Position numbers and translations under genes: made by a program
In this document: positions 48,701 to 58,817 of the stretch, piece by piece
Numbering within the stretch: the first letter of the stretch is position 1
How the letters are laid out: every line of letters begins with the position of its first letter
From: Saprospiraceae bacterium
GTDB lineage: Bacteria > Bacteroidota > Bacteroidia > Chitinophagales > Saprospiraceae
Assembly (NCBI GenBank): GCA_016715405.1
Contig: JADKAE010000007.1
Coordinates: 62,001-126,000, forward strand
Direction of reading: 5' to 3'
DNA length: 64,000 bases
Notes under the pieces: model-generated
What the model was told of the DNA's origin: nothing
Databases searched by the model: none
What the model saw: the letters and a program-made list of their open reading frames with translations, nothing else

Positions 48701-49042
48701 GGAATGATCCGCTCTTTCCACTACGCCGCCTATGGCCAGCTATTGCTCAATCCCAACTATCGCAAAGAAGATATGCCCCTGCTCGAACAATGGGCGCGGC
48801 AATGGTTCCACTACGTGAGCCGGTTCTATCTCACCGCTTATCTCGATCGCGCCGCCGGCCAGCCTTTTGTGCCCCAAGACGAAGCCGAAATGCGCCTGTT
48901 GCTCCGCAATTATACCCTCGAAAAAGCAATATATGAAGTGGGTTACGAAATGAACGACCGCCCCGACTGGCTCCGCATCCCCGTAAAAGGAGTCCTCTAT
49001 GAAATGGAAACGTATTTAAATAAGGAGGGAGAGAGGGATTAA
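45705..49042 (+). CDS. TreS-maltokinase fusion with altered TreS catalytic site (one frameshift)
   Basis: The first 540 residues or so are a GH13 trehalose synthase-like barrel (SLWYKDAICYALHIRSF, PFYPSPLRDDGYDISDYYG). The rest is a maltokinase, with IHGDYHLGQVLFNG and IIDFEGEP as kinase catalytic motifs. The two known partners interconvert trehalose and maltose, then make maltose 1-phosphate for alpha-glucan synthesis. In the GH13 part the nucleophile Asp of RLDAVP is Ser (RLSSVAF), the acid/base Glu of LAEAN is Asp (LADTN), and NHD is kept. This suggests a weakened or dead TreS. One T is missing near 47145, giving FLRSYEGESILVV. I choose ATG 45705 (MSTTNSLWYK). Confidence 0.92.
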
Positions 49043-49569
49043 GCTCTTTCCCTGATAGCGTCTTCGTACATCTTCTGCAACTTCCTGCGTGCAAAAAAGA
49101 TGCGGCTTTTGATAGTGCCGAGGGGAGAATCGAGCTCTTCGGCGATTTCATCGTATTTATAGCCTTCAAAGGCCATCATAAACGGTTTGCGAAAATCTTC
49201 GGGCAGCGAATCCACCATATGCATCAACTCGGCAATCGTTACGCTTGTTTCGCCTTCGTTGCCCACTCCGTCGTTGCCCAGGTTGAGATAATAATTGTTG
49301 GGCGTCTGGTCAATGATCAAACTCCGGCGTACACGCTTGCGGTAGTTGTTGATGAAAATATTGCGCATGATGGTCACCGCCCATGCTTTGAAATTAGTAC
49401 CCTGATGGTACTTATCCGCATTGGTGATGATCCGAAGCGCCGTATCCTGGTACAAATCCTCCGCGTCGTCGCTATTCCCCGTTAATTTCAGGGAAAAAGC
49501 CCGCAGCGAACTGCTGATCCGTTCCAGTTGTTCCTGGATCTGATTTTTCTGCAAGGCATAGATCATCAT
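49039..49569 (-). CDS. ECF-type RNA polymerase sigma factor
   Basis: This is a 176-residue sigma-70 family protein of ECF size. Region 2 reads DDAEDLYQDTALRIITNAD and FKAWAVTIMRNIFINNYRKR; region 4 reads LPEDFRKPFMMAFEGYKYDE and GTIKSRIFFARRKL. No anti-sigma gene is adjacent. It overlaps the TreS-maltokinase stop by 4 bp on the opposite strand. Its own promoter has an excellent consensus. Confidence 0.93.
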   Translation of the reverse strand: MMIYALQKNQIQEQLERISSSLRAFSLKLTGNSDDAEDLYQDTALRIITNADKYHQGTNFKAWAVTIMRNIFINNYRKRVRRSLIIDQTPNNYYLNLGNDGVGNEGETSVTIAELMHMVDSLPEDFRKPFMMAFEGYKYDEIAEELDSPLGTIKSRIFFARRKLQKMYEDAIRERA

Positions 49570-49607
49570 GGTGGGTGATTTTTATGCTTTAATGTAATTC
49601 TTATTTA

Positions 49608-49639
49608 CAAAATTATCGGTATTTGCCGATTTGTGCAAA
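49608..49639 (-). promoter_or_regulatory. Bacteroidota promoter (TTTG-N20-TAATTTTG)
   Basis: On the minus strand TTTG (49639-49636) is followed by 20 bases and TAATTTTG (49615-49608), a near perfect consensus for the sigma factor gene. In the rest of the 411-bp gap up to 49980 I see only AT-rich sequence and no gene or clear repeat. Confidence 0.65.
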
Positions 49640-49980
49640 AAAAATTGCCTATTTAGAATGAATATCAACAAAAACCGTACCAGCCGCGACATTTCATGCC
49701 GTTATGTCAGGTGCGATTATGACAAACAGGCAATATGAAGGATAATTGGGAACTTAGGTGGATAATGATGTGGTAAAAAACTAAAAACCAAATAGTTAGG
49801 TTAGAGCTAAAAATGCTCGTGTCTAATCGCTTGATGATACAAAAATACGATATACTTTCTTAATGAGGGTGTAATTGGGCAAAGAGTTGCATGCTTACAA
49901 ACGTTAAAATTATTAACAGCTCTCAACTAAAATCCGATTGTGTTGTATAAAATAGACGAATACCTACTTAATCAGCAGAT

Positions 49981-50532
49981 ATGGATGCGTTGAACGGCCA
50001 GTTTTCCCATTTTTTGCATCAAAACCTCCGCTCATTGAGGCGACGGTTTAACCTCAGCCAGGAAGAGCTAGCCCAAAAGGTGGGATTAAATCGCGGAAAT
50101 ATTGCCTCTTATGAAAACGGGACTGCTGAACCCAAAATTTGCAATCTGCTCAAATTGTCGCATATCTTCGGCATTTCAGTAGTGGACCTCACCCAGCGCG
50201 ATCTCGGAGAAGAAAACAGTATCAAAGAAGCTATCGAAAATCAAACTTATTTCAGCCGGCACGAATGGGAGCTGTTCCGCCTTCACCTCGAGCACAGCGA
50301 CGAATTGCAGGAATTTATAAAAAGCATATACACCTGCTACCAGTTTAAAGCAAAAAACATGTCGGAAATTCCCCGCGATATGCAGTTTCTGATGAGTTCT
50401 TTCGATCAATTGCACGACGCGTCACTTACTTTGCTCAGCCACTACCAGGAGTTAATTGATTTGCTGAAGTCAAAAGTGGCTAAACCTGCTCACCCGCATT
50501 CACCGGCAAATACCCAACCTGACAGTTTGTAG
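49981..50532 (+). CDS. XRE-family HTH protein
   Basis: This is a 183-residue protein with an N-terminal Cro/CI-type HTH (LSQEELAQKVGLNRGNIASY, then ENGTAEPKICNLLKLSHIF). The remaining 110 residues are mostly helical and charged (FRLHLEHSDELQEFIKSIY) with no known effector domain. Targets are unknown. It stands alone on the plus strand after the sigma-factor gap. Confidence 0.85.
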   Translation: MDALNGQFSHFLHQNLRSLRRRFNLSQEELAQKVGLNRGNIASYENGTAEPKICNLLKLSHIFGISVVDLTQRDLGEENSIKEAIENQTYFSRHEWELFRLHLEHSDELQEFIKSIYTCYQFKAKNMSEIPRDMQFLMSSFDQLHDASLTLLSHYQELIDLLKSKVAKPAHPHSPANTQPDSL

Positions 50533-50705
50533 TTGTTACCGGTTACCGGGTTATTTTCTCCATTCCGTTAGTTTCACTTGCGCAATACGTCATAATACTT
50601 TACTTTTAGACTGACAAATAGGCACATGGCGCCCATGTTGCTTGCCGAAAGGAAAAAGCAAGAGGAGATGCGCCTGCATTGAAAACAAATTGTAATCCCT
50701 GCACT

Positions 50706-51559
50706 ATGACGCGACCGACCCCCTGGGCGCTTATCGCCGCTATTCTTTTTGCCTGCCCGTCTCGAAGGCAGAAATCAGTTTCATTAATGCCGAACTAGGA
50801 GAAGTGCGCGACAGAGCCGCACTTGAGGGCAAGTTGTATTTTGTCCACTTCACAGCAAGTTGGTGTATGCCCTGCCAATGGATGGAAGAACACACTTTTT
50901 CCGACCCCCGGCTTAGCCAGTATGTGAATAACCACTACCTGCCCGTCCAATTCGATGTCGATGAGTCGCGCGGACGCCGCTACAAACAGCAGTTCAGTGT
51001 AAGGGCACTTCCCTCCCTGCTCATTTTTAACGCACAGGGTGTGCTGATTGACCGTTATGAGGAGTCGCTCGAACCCGAAGCCATGCTGAAAATTTTGCAA
51101 ACACACGATAAACCGGCCAACAAAACGGTGGCTGATGCGCAAAATGGCGCCCAGGCAGCTGTGTTAAATAGCCCAAGGCCCCGCTTTGCCATTACCAGGC
51201 CGGCGCTCATTCCCGAACAAGCAAAACCCGCAAATTATTCGCCGGGCGCTTCTACAGGTAGTAATGTTATCCAACCCGAACAACGACCTGTAGTTACTAC
51301 TAAACTGAAATCAGATAAAGGTTATGGTATCCAAATAGGCGTGTATACTGATTACGCCAATGCCCTTGTAGAGGTCAGACGCCTGGAACAAAAATTCAAT
51401 CAACCGGTCAATTTATACGGCGGTGAACAAAACGGCAAACAGGTTTATAAAGTGATCGTAGGGCTTTTTCCTTCCAAATCAGAAGCTCAACAGTATCTCG
51501 ATTATCTCCATCGCAATGATATCCTCGGCTTTGTTAAGGAAGTGAACAGTGAACAGTGA
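50706..51559 (+). CDS. Thioredoxin-SPOR fusion protein (one frameshift)
   Basis: The first 20 or so residues are a signal peptide, MTRPTPWALIAAILF, broken by a missing T in the run at 50746-50750; repaired it continues CLPVSKAEISFINAELG. A thioredoxin-like domain has WCMPCQW as active site (about residue 45), and RALPSLLIFNAQG follows. After a linker rich in Pro/Ala comes a SPOR domain (GYGIQIGVYTDYANALVEV, KVIVGLFPSKSEAQQYL) that may bind septal glycan. The C-terminal VNSEQ and stop are formed by the heptamer repeat. Repaired length is about 284 residues. Confidence 0.82.
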
Positions 51560-51608
51560 ACTGTGAACTGCTCACGGGTCTGTTCACAGTTCACAGTTCA
51601 CTGTTCAC
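51542..51608. terminator. GTGAACA heptamer hairpin, second copy
   Basis: The arms GTGAACAGTGAACAGTGAAC and the complement are built of the same heptamers as 45456-45522, here with a mismatched unit and an imperfect loop. A T-rich tract follows. The stop codon of the thioredoxin-SPOR gene lies inside the left arm. Confidence 0.75.
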
Positions 51609-51827
51609 TCACCGATTTTTTCTCGTAATATTTTGCAATTATTCACTTTTTCTTAACTTGTGCCCGGGAATTCATCCCGCATCAAGCAAACAAATTACTC
51701 CTTTCGGCTAACGCCAAATACAAATTCGGTAACAAACCGGAGCCCAAAAACAGAAAACTTTAGTATTTAACTCTTTGCAGTGTATTCCAGATTTGAAATA
51801 TGATTGTTCATTATTGAAAAGTAAATT

Positions 51828-51864
51828 TTTGATTTCGCTTTTCATAATGATAAACATATCTTTG
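51828..51864 (+). promoter_or_regulatory. Possible promoter for susC
   Basis: TTTG at 51828-51831 and TATCTTTG at 51857-51864 are 25 bases apart, longer than the usual 19-21. The -7 element itself is a perfect match, 40 bp before the ATG. In the rest of the gap from 51609 I see only AT-rich sequence. Confidence 0.45.
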
Positions 51865-51904
51865 TTTGCCTTTGAACTTGATTTTAAAACAAAATTGGAT
51901 TAGT

Positions 51905-54900
51905 ATGAAAAAACTCTCACTAGTTCTGATGCTAGTTCTTGGCGTCATGGGCTTTGCCATGGCCCAACGGACCATCAAAGGTACGGTGACGGATGAGAAG
52001 GGTGAGCCCCTTATCGGCGCCAGTATCCTGGTTAAAGGAACTACAAGTGGTACCGTGACGGACATCGACGGCACGTACTCGCTTCAAGCTCCTGCAGAAG
52101 GTATGCTCATTGTGAGCTACACAGGCTTTACTACCAAGGAAGTTGCTTTAGGCCCTTCCAACGTGGTAGATATTGCGCTTGAAGAATCTGCCGAACAGCT
52201 CGCCGAAGTCGTCGTTACCGCTATCGGTATCTCACGCGAAAAGAAAGCGTTGGGATACGCGGTAAGCGACCTGGGCAGCGATGACCTTGCCCAGCGCTCC
52301 GAACCCGACCCGGTCAGAGCTATCGCAGGTAAAACACCCGGTGTATTGGTACAAGGCTCAGGCGGTATGCCCGGCCAGTCTACCAAAATCAACATCCGCG
52401 GTAATTCTTCGCTGACGGGTAGCACCCAGCCGCTGTTTGTCGTGGATGGTATTCCTTTTGACAACTCGGTAAACGCCACCACCGGCGCTACCGGCGGTAC
52501 GCAGTACTCAACCGCGCCTTCGACATCGACCCCAACAACATCGAGTCGATGACGATCCTGAAAGGCGCCGCAGCCGCAGCACTCTACGGCTCGCGCGCCA
52601 CCAACGGCGTAGTGGTGATCACTACCAAAACCGGCGCTAAAAAACGCAAAGGCCTGGAAGTAACTTTCAGTTCTTCTTTCCAACTGGAGCAAATTTCGGG
52701 TATCCCCGATTATCAATCGGTGTACGGCCAGGGAGCCAACCAAATCTACAACGGCGGCTTTATCGGCAACTGGGGCGCCCCTTTTGCTTCTGAAGTTGAC
52801 CGCATCAACTCTACCTACGGCACCGACTATTCGCGCACGATTTCTTACTATTCCGCCGGCGGGCAAACTTATGCCTATCCCGATGGCACGGTGCCCCACC
52901 CCCTGGTTACAGGTAGCTATGCAGGGCCTCGTTATGCCAGCGTATTTCCCGAATTTTTCCAGGACGATCCCAACGTGCCAGGAGGCCGTCGCGCTGTGCC
53001 GGTACCTTATGGGTACAACGAAAACGTGGAGAATTACTTTGAAGACGGTCGTTTGTACGAAAACTCGCTGTCTATTAATGCCGGCGGCGACAACTCGAGC
53101 ATCAGCGCTACGATTTCCCGCATGGACAACAGGGGTATCGTGCCCAACTCGGAGTCTTCCCGTACAACCCTCAGCTTCGGCGGTAACAGCCGCCTGGCTA
53201 ATGGCCTTGTCATGTCGGGTAACGTAAACTACGTAAATACCGCACAAGCTAACCCGCCGATTAACGGTTCTATCTTTGAAAGCGGTTGGTATGGCGGTGC
53301 GGCAGAAGGTTCTATCTTCTCTCGTCTGTTCTACCTGCCCCTCAGCTATAACCTGATCGACTATCCGTTCGAAAACCCGGTAGACGGCTCTAACGTCTTC
53401 TATCGCGCACTCGACGACCCGCGCTGGCTGTCTAAGTACAACCGCTATAGCAGCGCACTCAATCGCGTATTCGGTAACTTGACGCTCAGCTACGACGTAA
53501 CCCCCTGGCTCAACCTTACTGCCAAGGGCGGTGTCAATTCTTACAGCGAAGCCCGCCGTAATAACGTACGCCCCGGTGGCGTAGCCGACCCCAATGGCGG
53601 CGTGTGGACCGACGACCTCACCAACACAGAGGTTGACTTCAACTACATCGCTACGGTGACTACTGATATTAGCGAAGATATCGATATCCGCGCACTCGTG
53701 GGCCTCAACCACAACCAGCGCGAATTCAACCGTCGCTTTGTGACGGGCGATAATGTGATTTCTACGGGCTTATACACGCTCGACGGTACTTCTACACAGA
53801 TCGTTGACAACGACTTCCGCCGCAAACAGCGCCTTTATGCGCTGTATGCCGACGTACAACTCGGCTTTAAAGACTATCTGTATGTAGGTCTCGTAGGCCG
53901 CAACGACTGGTCGTCTACCCTGCCGAAAAACTCGCAGAGCTATTTCTATGGCGGCGGTAACGTCTCTTTCGTATTTACCGATGCCTTCGACCTGACAGGA
54001 AAGATCCTCAGCTCGGGTAAAGTTCGCGCAGCATTCACCCAGGTGGGTAACGAAGCACGGCCGTATCAGACCTCTACGGTGTATTTCCTCAATACGCCCT
54101 TCACTACGACAGGAGGCCAGGTACTCAATCAGGCTTCACTCGGCAACCGGCTGGGCAACGCCGACCTGCGCAACGAGTTGACTACCGAAATAGACTTCGG
54201 TACCGACCTGCGCTTCCTGAATAATCGCATCGGTCTCGACCTCACGTACTTCAAGCGCAGCTCGACCGACCAGATTACCGAAGCAGCATTGCCCGCTACC
54301 AGCGGCTTCCGCACGGCAGTTGTAAACGCAGGTGAAATCGAAAACAAAGGTTTCGAGATCGGCCTCGACCTGACACCGGTGAAAACCGCCAGCGGCTTTA
54401 CCTGGAATACGTTTATCAACTTTACCCGCATCCGCACCCAAGTGGTAGACGCAGGTGAAGGCGGCGAGCTCTTTGTTGGTGGTGTGAACTCCGGCCTCGG
54501 TACGATCCACCGCAATGGCTTCCCCTACGGCCAGATTTTCGGCTATGCCAACGCTCGCACCAATTCGTTTGACGCCGACGGCAACTACATCGGCGAAGGC
54601 GAACTGCTGATCGACAAGAATTTGGGTACTACCATATTCCTGCCCGAATCGCAGATCATCGGCGACCCGAACCCTGATTTCCTCATGGGTTTCGTCAATT
54701 CATTTACCTACAAAATATCACCCTTCGCGCACTCATCGACTGGCGCCAGGGCGGCGATATCTTCTCGATCAGCGCAGGCGCACTTATGGCTCGCGGTCAC
54801 CTCAAAATCACGGAAAACCGCGAAGAACTTCGCGTAATTCCGGGCGTTTACGGCGATCCGCGTACGTTTGAGCCTGTCACCGACGAAAACGGCAACTTTA

Positions 54901-55247
54901 TCCGCAATACGACGGCTATTACCGCCTTCGACTTCTACTTCTCAAACGGCTTCGGTCCTTACGGTGCTGATGAAACAATCGTTTTTGACGGCACTACCAT
55001 CCGCCTCCGTGAAGTATCGCTGGGTTATGACTTGCCCAAGAAGATTCTGGACAAAACGCCGTTCGGTTCGCTGCGTCTTTCGATTTCAGGCCGTAACCTG
55101 TGGTTTAAAGCTCCCAACTTCCTCGAAGGCCTCAACTTCGACCCGGAAGTATTGGCTGAAACCGCCGACAGCAATGTACAAGGCTTTGAATACGGTAGCG
55201 CGCCTACTACGCGTCGTTATGGTGTGAACTTGTCGGTCACGTTCTAA
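51905..55247 (+). CDS. susC: SusC/RagA-type TonB-linked outer-membrane protein (two frameshifts)
   Basis: The signal peptide is MKKLSLVLMLVLGVMGFAMA. A carboxypeptidase-regulatory-like domain (TIKGTVTDEKGEPLIGASIL) precedes the plug (IRGNSSLTGSTQPLFVVDGI, MTILKGAAAAALYGSRATNG) and the barrel. Two A residues are missing: near 52508 (restores QYSNRAFDIDPNNIES) and near 54718 (restores YKNITLRALIDWRQGGD). It ends YGVNLSVTF. Repaired length is about 1115 residues, normal for SusC. With the next gene it forms a nutrient-uptake pair; the substrate is unknown since no glycoside hydrolase or peptidase is adjacent. Confidence 0.95.
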
Positions 55248-55297
55248 TTGAATGTGCGACAAGTGGTGAATTTTTGTTTCACTAATTTTTAATTAAC

Positions 55298-56985
55298 ATG
55301 ATGAAAGGAAAATTCCTATATAAATGGTTCGCGGCCTTCGCCATGGTTTGGGTGATCAGCAGTTGCGATTATTTCGATCTCGATATCAACGAAGATCCGA
55401 ACAACCCTTCGCAAGCTGCACCTGAACTATTGCTTACTTCGGCCGAATACAGTATCGCCGCTAACCTGGCAGGCGGTACCAATAATGCCCAATTGGGTTT
55501 TGTAGGCATTATCGCGTCTTTCGACAACTTTAATATGAGCAACTCCTCTTTCAACGGCTTTTGGAATAATCTGTATGCCGGACCACTGAAAGATCTCGAG
55601 GGCATCATTGAAGTAGCCGACGTGGATAATAATGGCGACGGCAAACCCGACAACCCGCACTACCTGGCTATCGCTCAAACGCTGAAGGCGTATGTAGCCA
55701 GCACGCTGGTCGACTTGTTTGGCGATATCCCTTTAGCGAAGCGCTGCAGGGCGATGCCGATGCTGCCATTAAAAATCCCAACTTTGACACGGATGCAGAT
55801 GTATACAACGCTTGCTTCGGTTTACTCGATCAGGCTATTGCTAACTTCGCTTTGAGCAGTCCGGTTGCTATCAAAGGTGATGCCATGTACAACGGTAATA
55901 TCACCAGGTGGAAGAAACTTGCCAATACGCTCAAGTTGAGATTGTATATGCAGGCCCGCCTGGCAGTACCCAACGCCGCTACCGAAATCAATAAGCTGCT
56001 GGCAGAACCCGGCAATCTGATTACGGCTGCCGGCGACGACTTCCAGTTCCAGTTCAGCAAGCTCGTGGCGCCAGATAATCGCCACCCCTGGTACCAGGCT
56101 ACTTATGTGAACGGCAACGACTTTACCTACATCCTGCACCAGCCTATGGTGGAAATGCTGACAGACGGTGACCCCCGCTTCCCATTCTATTTCCGCCGCC
56201 AAACCAAGCAGGTACTCGACCAGAGCAACCCCAGCGAGCGCAACACGACGCCTTGCTCAATGACTGTAGGCTGCCAATACGGTTACCTCGTGCTCAACGA
56301 CAACGTGCGGGAAGCCATTTATGGCACTACTGACATTACGCAAGATCAAATCGACTTCCTCGCAGGTTGTTTCGGCCGCGACCGCTCAGATCCGGCAGGC
56401 GTACCCCTCGATGGCGACCTTCGCCTCGTCCCGGGGGTATATCCCGCAGGCGGTTTTTATGATGTAGCTAACCCCGCTTTGCCGGGTAGTAATGCAGCGC
56501 CGGGCGGAGGTATCTTCCCGATCATTACGCACGTCAATACGCTGTATTACCAAATCGAGGCCATCCTCGCACTGGGTTCTGCTGGCGATGCCCGGGCCCT
56601 GTTTGAATCGGCCATTCGCAGCCATATCAACAAAGTGGTAAACTTCGGCAAAGCTACCGACGCCAATAGCGTGTCGCCCGATGCTGCCGATATCGACGCT
56701 TATGTGGCTACCTGGCTCGAACGCTACGACAACGCCTCTACTAATGAAGCCAAACTCAACGTGGCTATGAAGCAGTTGTGGTTGTCAAGCTGGGGCAACG
56801 GCTACGAAATTTTCAACGCCATGCGCCGTACAGGTTATCCCAATACGATACAACAGCCGATTACGCCTGTGCGCGACTTCCCGCTCCGATTACCCTACCC
56901 GCAAGTAGAACTGACGCTCAACCCCAACGCTTCGGCTTATTCAAGCGTGGTGTACGATCAGGACCCTATTTTCTGGGATAAGTAA
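55298..56985 (+). CDS. susD: SusD/RagB-type lipoprotein (one frameshift)
   Basis: The signal peptide with lipobox (VWVISSCDYF) marks an outer-membrane lipoprotein. DLDINEDPNNPSQAAPELLL is the SusD-family start and YLAIAQTLKAYVASTLVDLF the TPR-like helix. One T is missing near 55731; correction gives GDIPFSEALQGDADAAIKN. It ends LNPNASAYSSVVYDQDPIFW. Repaired length is about 562 residues. It partners the SusC above. Confidence 0.94.
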
Positions 56986-57061
56986 TGTCGGACTGGTATG
57001 GATGCCGCCAGGTACACGGCGGGGTCCATATCCTGGTTTTATCATCAAAAGTTGAATGATT

Positions 57062-58084
57062 ATGAAAAAACTCAAAATATTTTATCTTGCACTTGCAGCA
57101 GCTTTGCTACTTCCGTTTTCTTCCTGCAAGGACGAGGATACCAACCCCGTTCCTGATTTTGAAACGGGAGTGCACGGCTATGGCAAACTCACTGCCAACT
57201 CCGCCGGCAACTTCCAGCTCGGCGACCAGTCGAAGGTGATCAATATGGACTTCCAGTGGGTGTCTATCGATAGCAAAAATACGGTGACCCGCATCGAGAT
57301 TTATGTCACCTACACCGAAGGCTACGAAGATCAGGAAGGCAACCCACGCGTGGCCAACCATGGTACCAAGTTGTACAAACTTTACGAAGGAGGCCAGGTG
57401 CCCGCCAACCGTACCAATCTCAATTTCTCTATCGCTCAAGCCGATGTGTACAACCTCTTTAAGGAGGCTGCCTTCGACTACGGCGATGGCGTAGGCTCGG
57501 TATCGGTATTCTCTAAGTCGCCCCGTACGCTCGCGGATCCATTCTACTCAGTAGACAAATTCTCGGTGAGCTGGGCGCTGACTACGGCTGATGGCCGCTA
57601 CTTCGACTCCTGGTCTGACTCTATCTGCGGTGAATTTGAAACCTATCACGGCACTTCGCCCAATAACGGAGGCTTCAACTGCTTCTACGACTGGACCGTG
57701 ATCTGCGTTTCAGACCTCGCAGGTACCTTTAACTATGTGGCTAACAACTTCGTGCAAGGCGGCGGCGGACCCGTAGCCGGCGAAGTGACCGGTGAAGTAA
57801 CCTGGGCAGTAGAATCTCCCGGCAAGTATACCACTACGGATGCCTCCTTCGGCCAGTTCGGCTTCGTTTGGGGCGACGACCCGGCAGTGGGCACGATACG
57901 CATTACCGATGCTTGCAACGATATTTCGCTTAGCGGCGGCGACCAATACGGCGACTCGTATACCTATACGTTCCGCAATCGCAACGGCGCCAGCATTACT
58001 ATCGACTGGGTGAATACGTATGGCGACAGTGGAACGGCTGTCCTCACCCGCCAGGATGGCAAAGATTGGCCCGATCTGAAGTAA
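57062..58084 (+). CDS. Lipoprotein of SusCD locus
   Basis: The signal is MKKLKIFYLALAAALLLPFS followed by Cys (SCKDED), a lipobox. The 340-residue product has beta-rich stretches (VINMDFQWVSIDSKNTVTRI, TFNYVANNFVQGGGGPVAGE, YTYTFRNRNGASITIDWVN). Position directly after susD suggests a surface ligand-binding lipoprotein (SusE/F-like role). I cannot name a family. The gene ends before a strong terminator. Confidence 0.75.
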   Translation: MKKLKIFYLALAAALLLPFSSCKDEDTNPVPDFETGVHGYGKLTANSAGNFQLGDQSKVINMDFQWVSIDSKNTVTRIEIYVTYTEGYEDQEGNPRVANHGTKLYKLYEGGQVPANRTNLNFSIAQADVYNLFKEAAFDYGDGVGSVSVFSKSPRTLADPFYSVDKFSVSWALTTADGRYFDSWSDSICGEFETYHGTSPNNGGFNCFYDWTVICVSDLAGTFNYVANNFVQGGGGPVAGEVTGEVTWAVESPGKYTTTDASFGQFGFVWGDDPAVGTIRITDACNDISLSGGDQYGDSYTYTFRNRNGASITIDWVNTYGDSGTAVLTRQDGKDWPDLK

Positions 58085-58118
58085 TTTTTTATTTGTCTTA
58101 CGACAATCTTTGATATCG

Positions 58119-58158
58119 ACGGAGCATCCTATTATCCAGGGTGCTCCGTTGTTTTTTT
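58119..58158 (+). terminator. Rho-independent terminator after the SusCD locus
   Basis: ACGGAGCA pairs with TGCTCCGT around a 15-base loop, and a run of seven T follows. This is a typical intrinsic terminator for the SusC-SusD-lipoprotein unit. Confidence 0.8.
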
Positions 58159-58226
58159 AGGTTTAGTAGGGTTTAGTGCCTGCGGCAGTTTAGCGATTGG
58201 GTTTAGTTTTGTTCAATTCCTTACTT

Positions 58227-58790
58227 ATGCGGTACCTCATTTTATGCACTGGGATATTATTTTTGTATGCTTCTTGCGTATCGCGAGCCTTTCATAAGGC
58301 AATGAATATTCCGCTACGGCACATCGAGGGTGGAAAAATAGAACTCTTGGCATGTGCAAAGGATTCTGGCCTGGTGGTCATCATGCTGGATGCCGAATGC
58401 CCCATTTGTCAAAAATATACGCTTACCTTGCGGGAATTGGAGGCGCGTTATCCGCGTACAGCCTTTGTGGGCGTTTTTACAAAATGGAATAAAGAAGAAG
58501 ACATGGAGGATTTTGCCGGGCAGTATGAGTTAGACATGCCTTTGTTGCAGGACCCCCGGCACCGGCTCGTTCGAGCGCTTAAAGCCACTACTACACCGGA
58601 AGTTTTTTTGTTTGACCGCCAGGGAGCGCTGCAATACCGAGGGGCTATCGACAATTGGTTTTACGCCTTGGGCAATTACCGGCCTCAAATTACCGAATTT
58701 TATCTCGAAGACGCCATCAAAGCCCTGGCCGAAGGCAAAGCTGTGCCTGTCAAAGTGACCAAGCCCATTGGTTGTATAATTCAACAATAG
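58227..58790 (+). CDS. Redoxin-type lipoprotein
   Basis: I use the ATG at 58227 (MRYLILCTGILFLYASCVSR), a lipoprotein signal with lipobox YASC. The 187-residue protein has a thioredoxin/redoxin fold with MLDAECPICQKYTLTLRELE (CxxC) and TTPEVFLFDRQGALQYRGAI, like the peroxiredoxin or TlpA-type proteins found next to cytochrome c genes in Bacteroidota and Planctomycetes. It lies 27 bp upstream of the cytochrome/monooxygenase-like gene, which suggests a shared electron-transfer or copper/heme redox role. Confidence 0.8.
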   Translation: MRYLILCTGILFLYASCVSRAFHKAMNIPLRHIEGGKIELLACAKDSGLVVIMLDAECPICQKYTLTLRELEARYPRTAFVGVFTKWNKEEDMEDFAGQYELDMPLLQDPRHRLVRALKATTTPEVFLFDRQGALQYRGAIDNWFYALGNYRPQITEFYLEDAIKALAEGKAVPVKVTKPIGCIIQQ

Positions 58791-58817
58791 TGTATATTGG
58801 GAGTGAAATTGTGTAGT

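Noticed and set aside
49570..49980. Hidden gene or RNA in the gap between the sigma factor and XRE genes
   Set aside because: The sequence is AT rich with only the sigma-factor promoter visible; no ORF, hairpin or repeat stands out.
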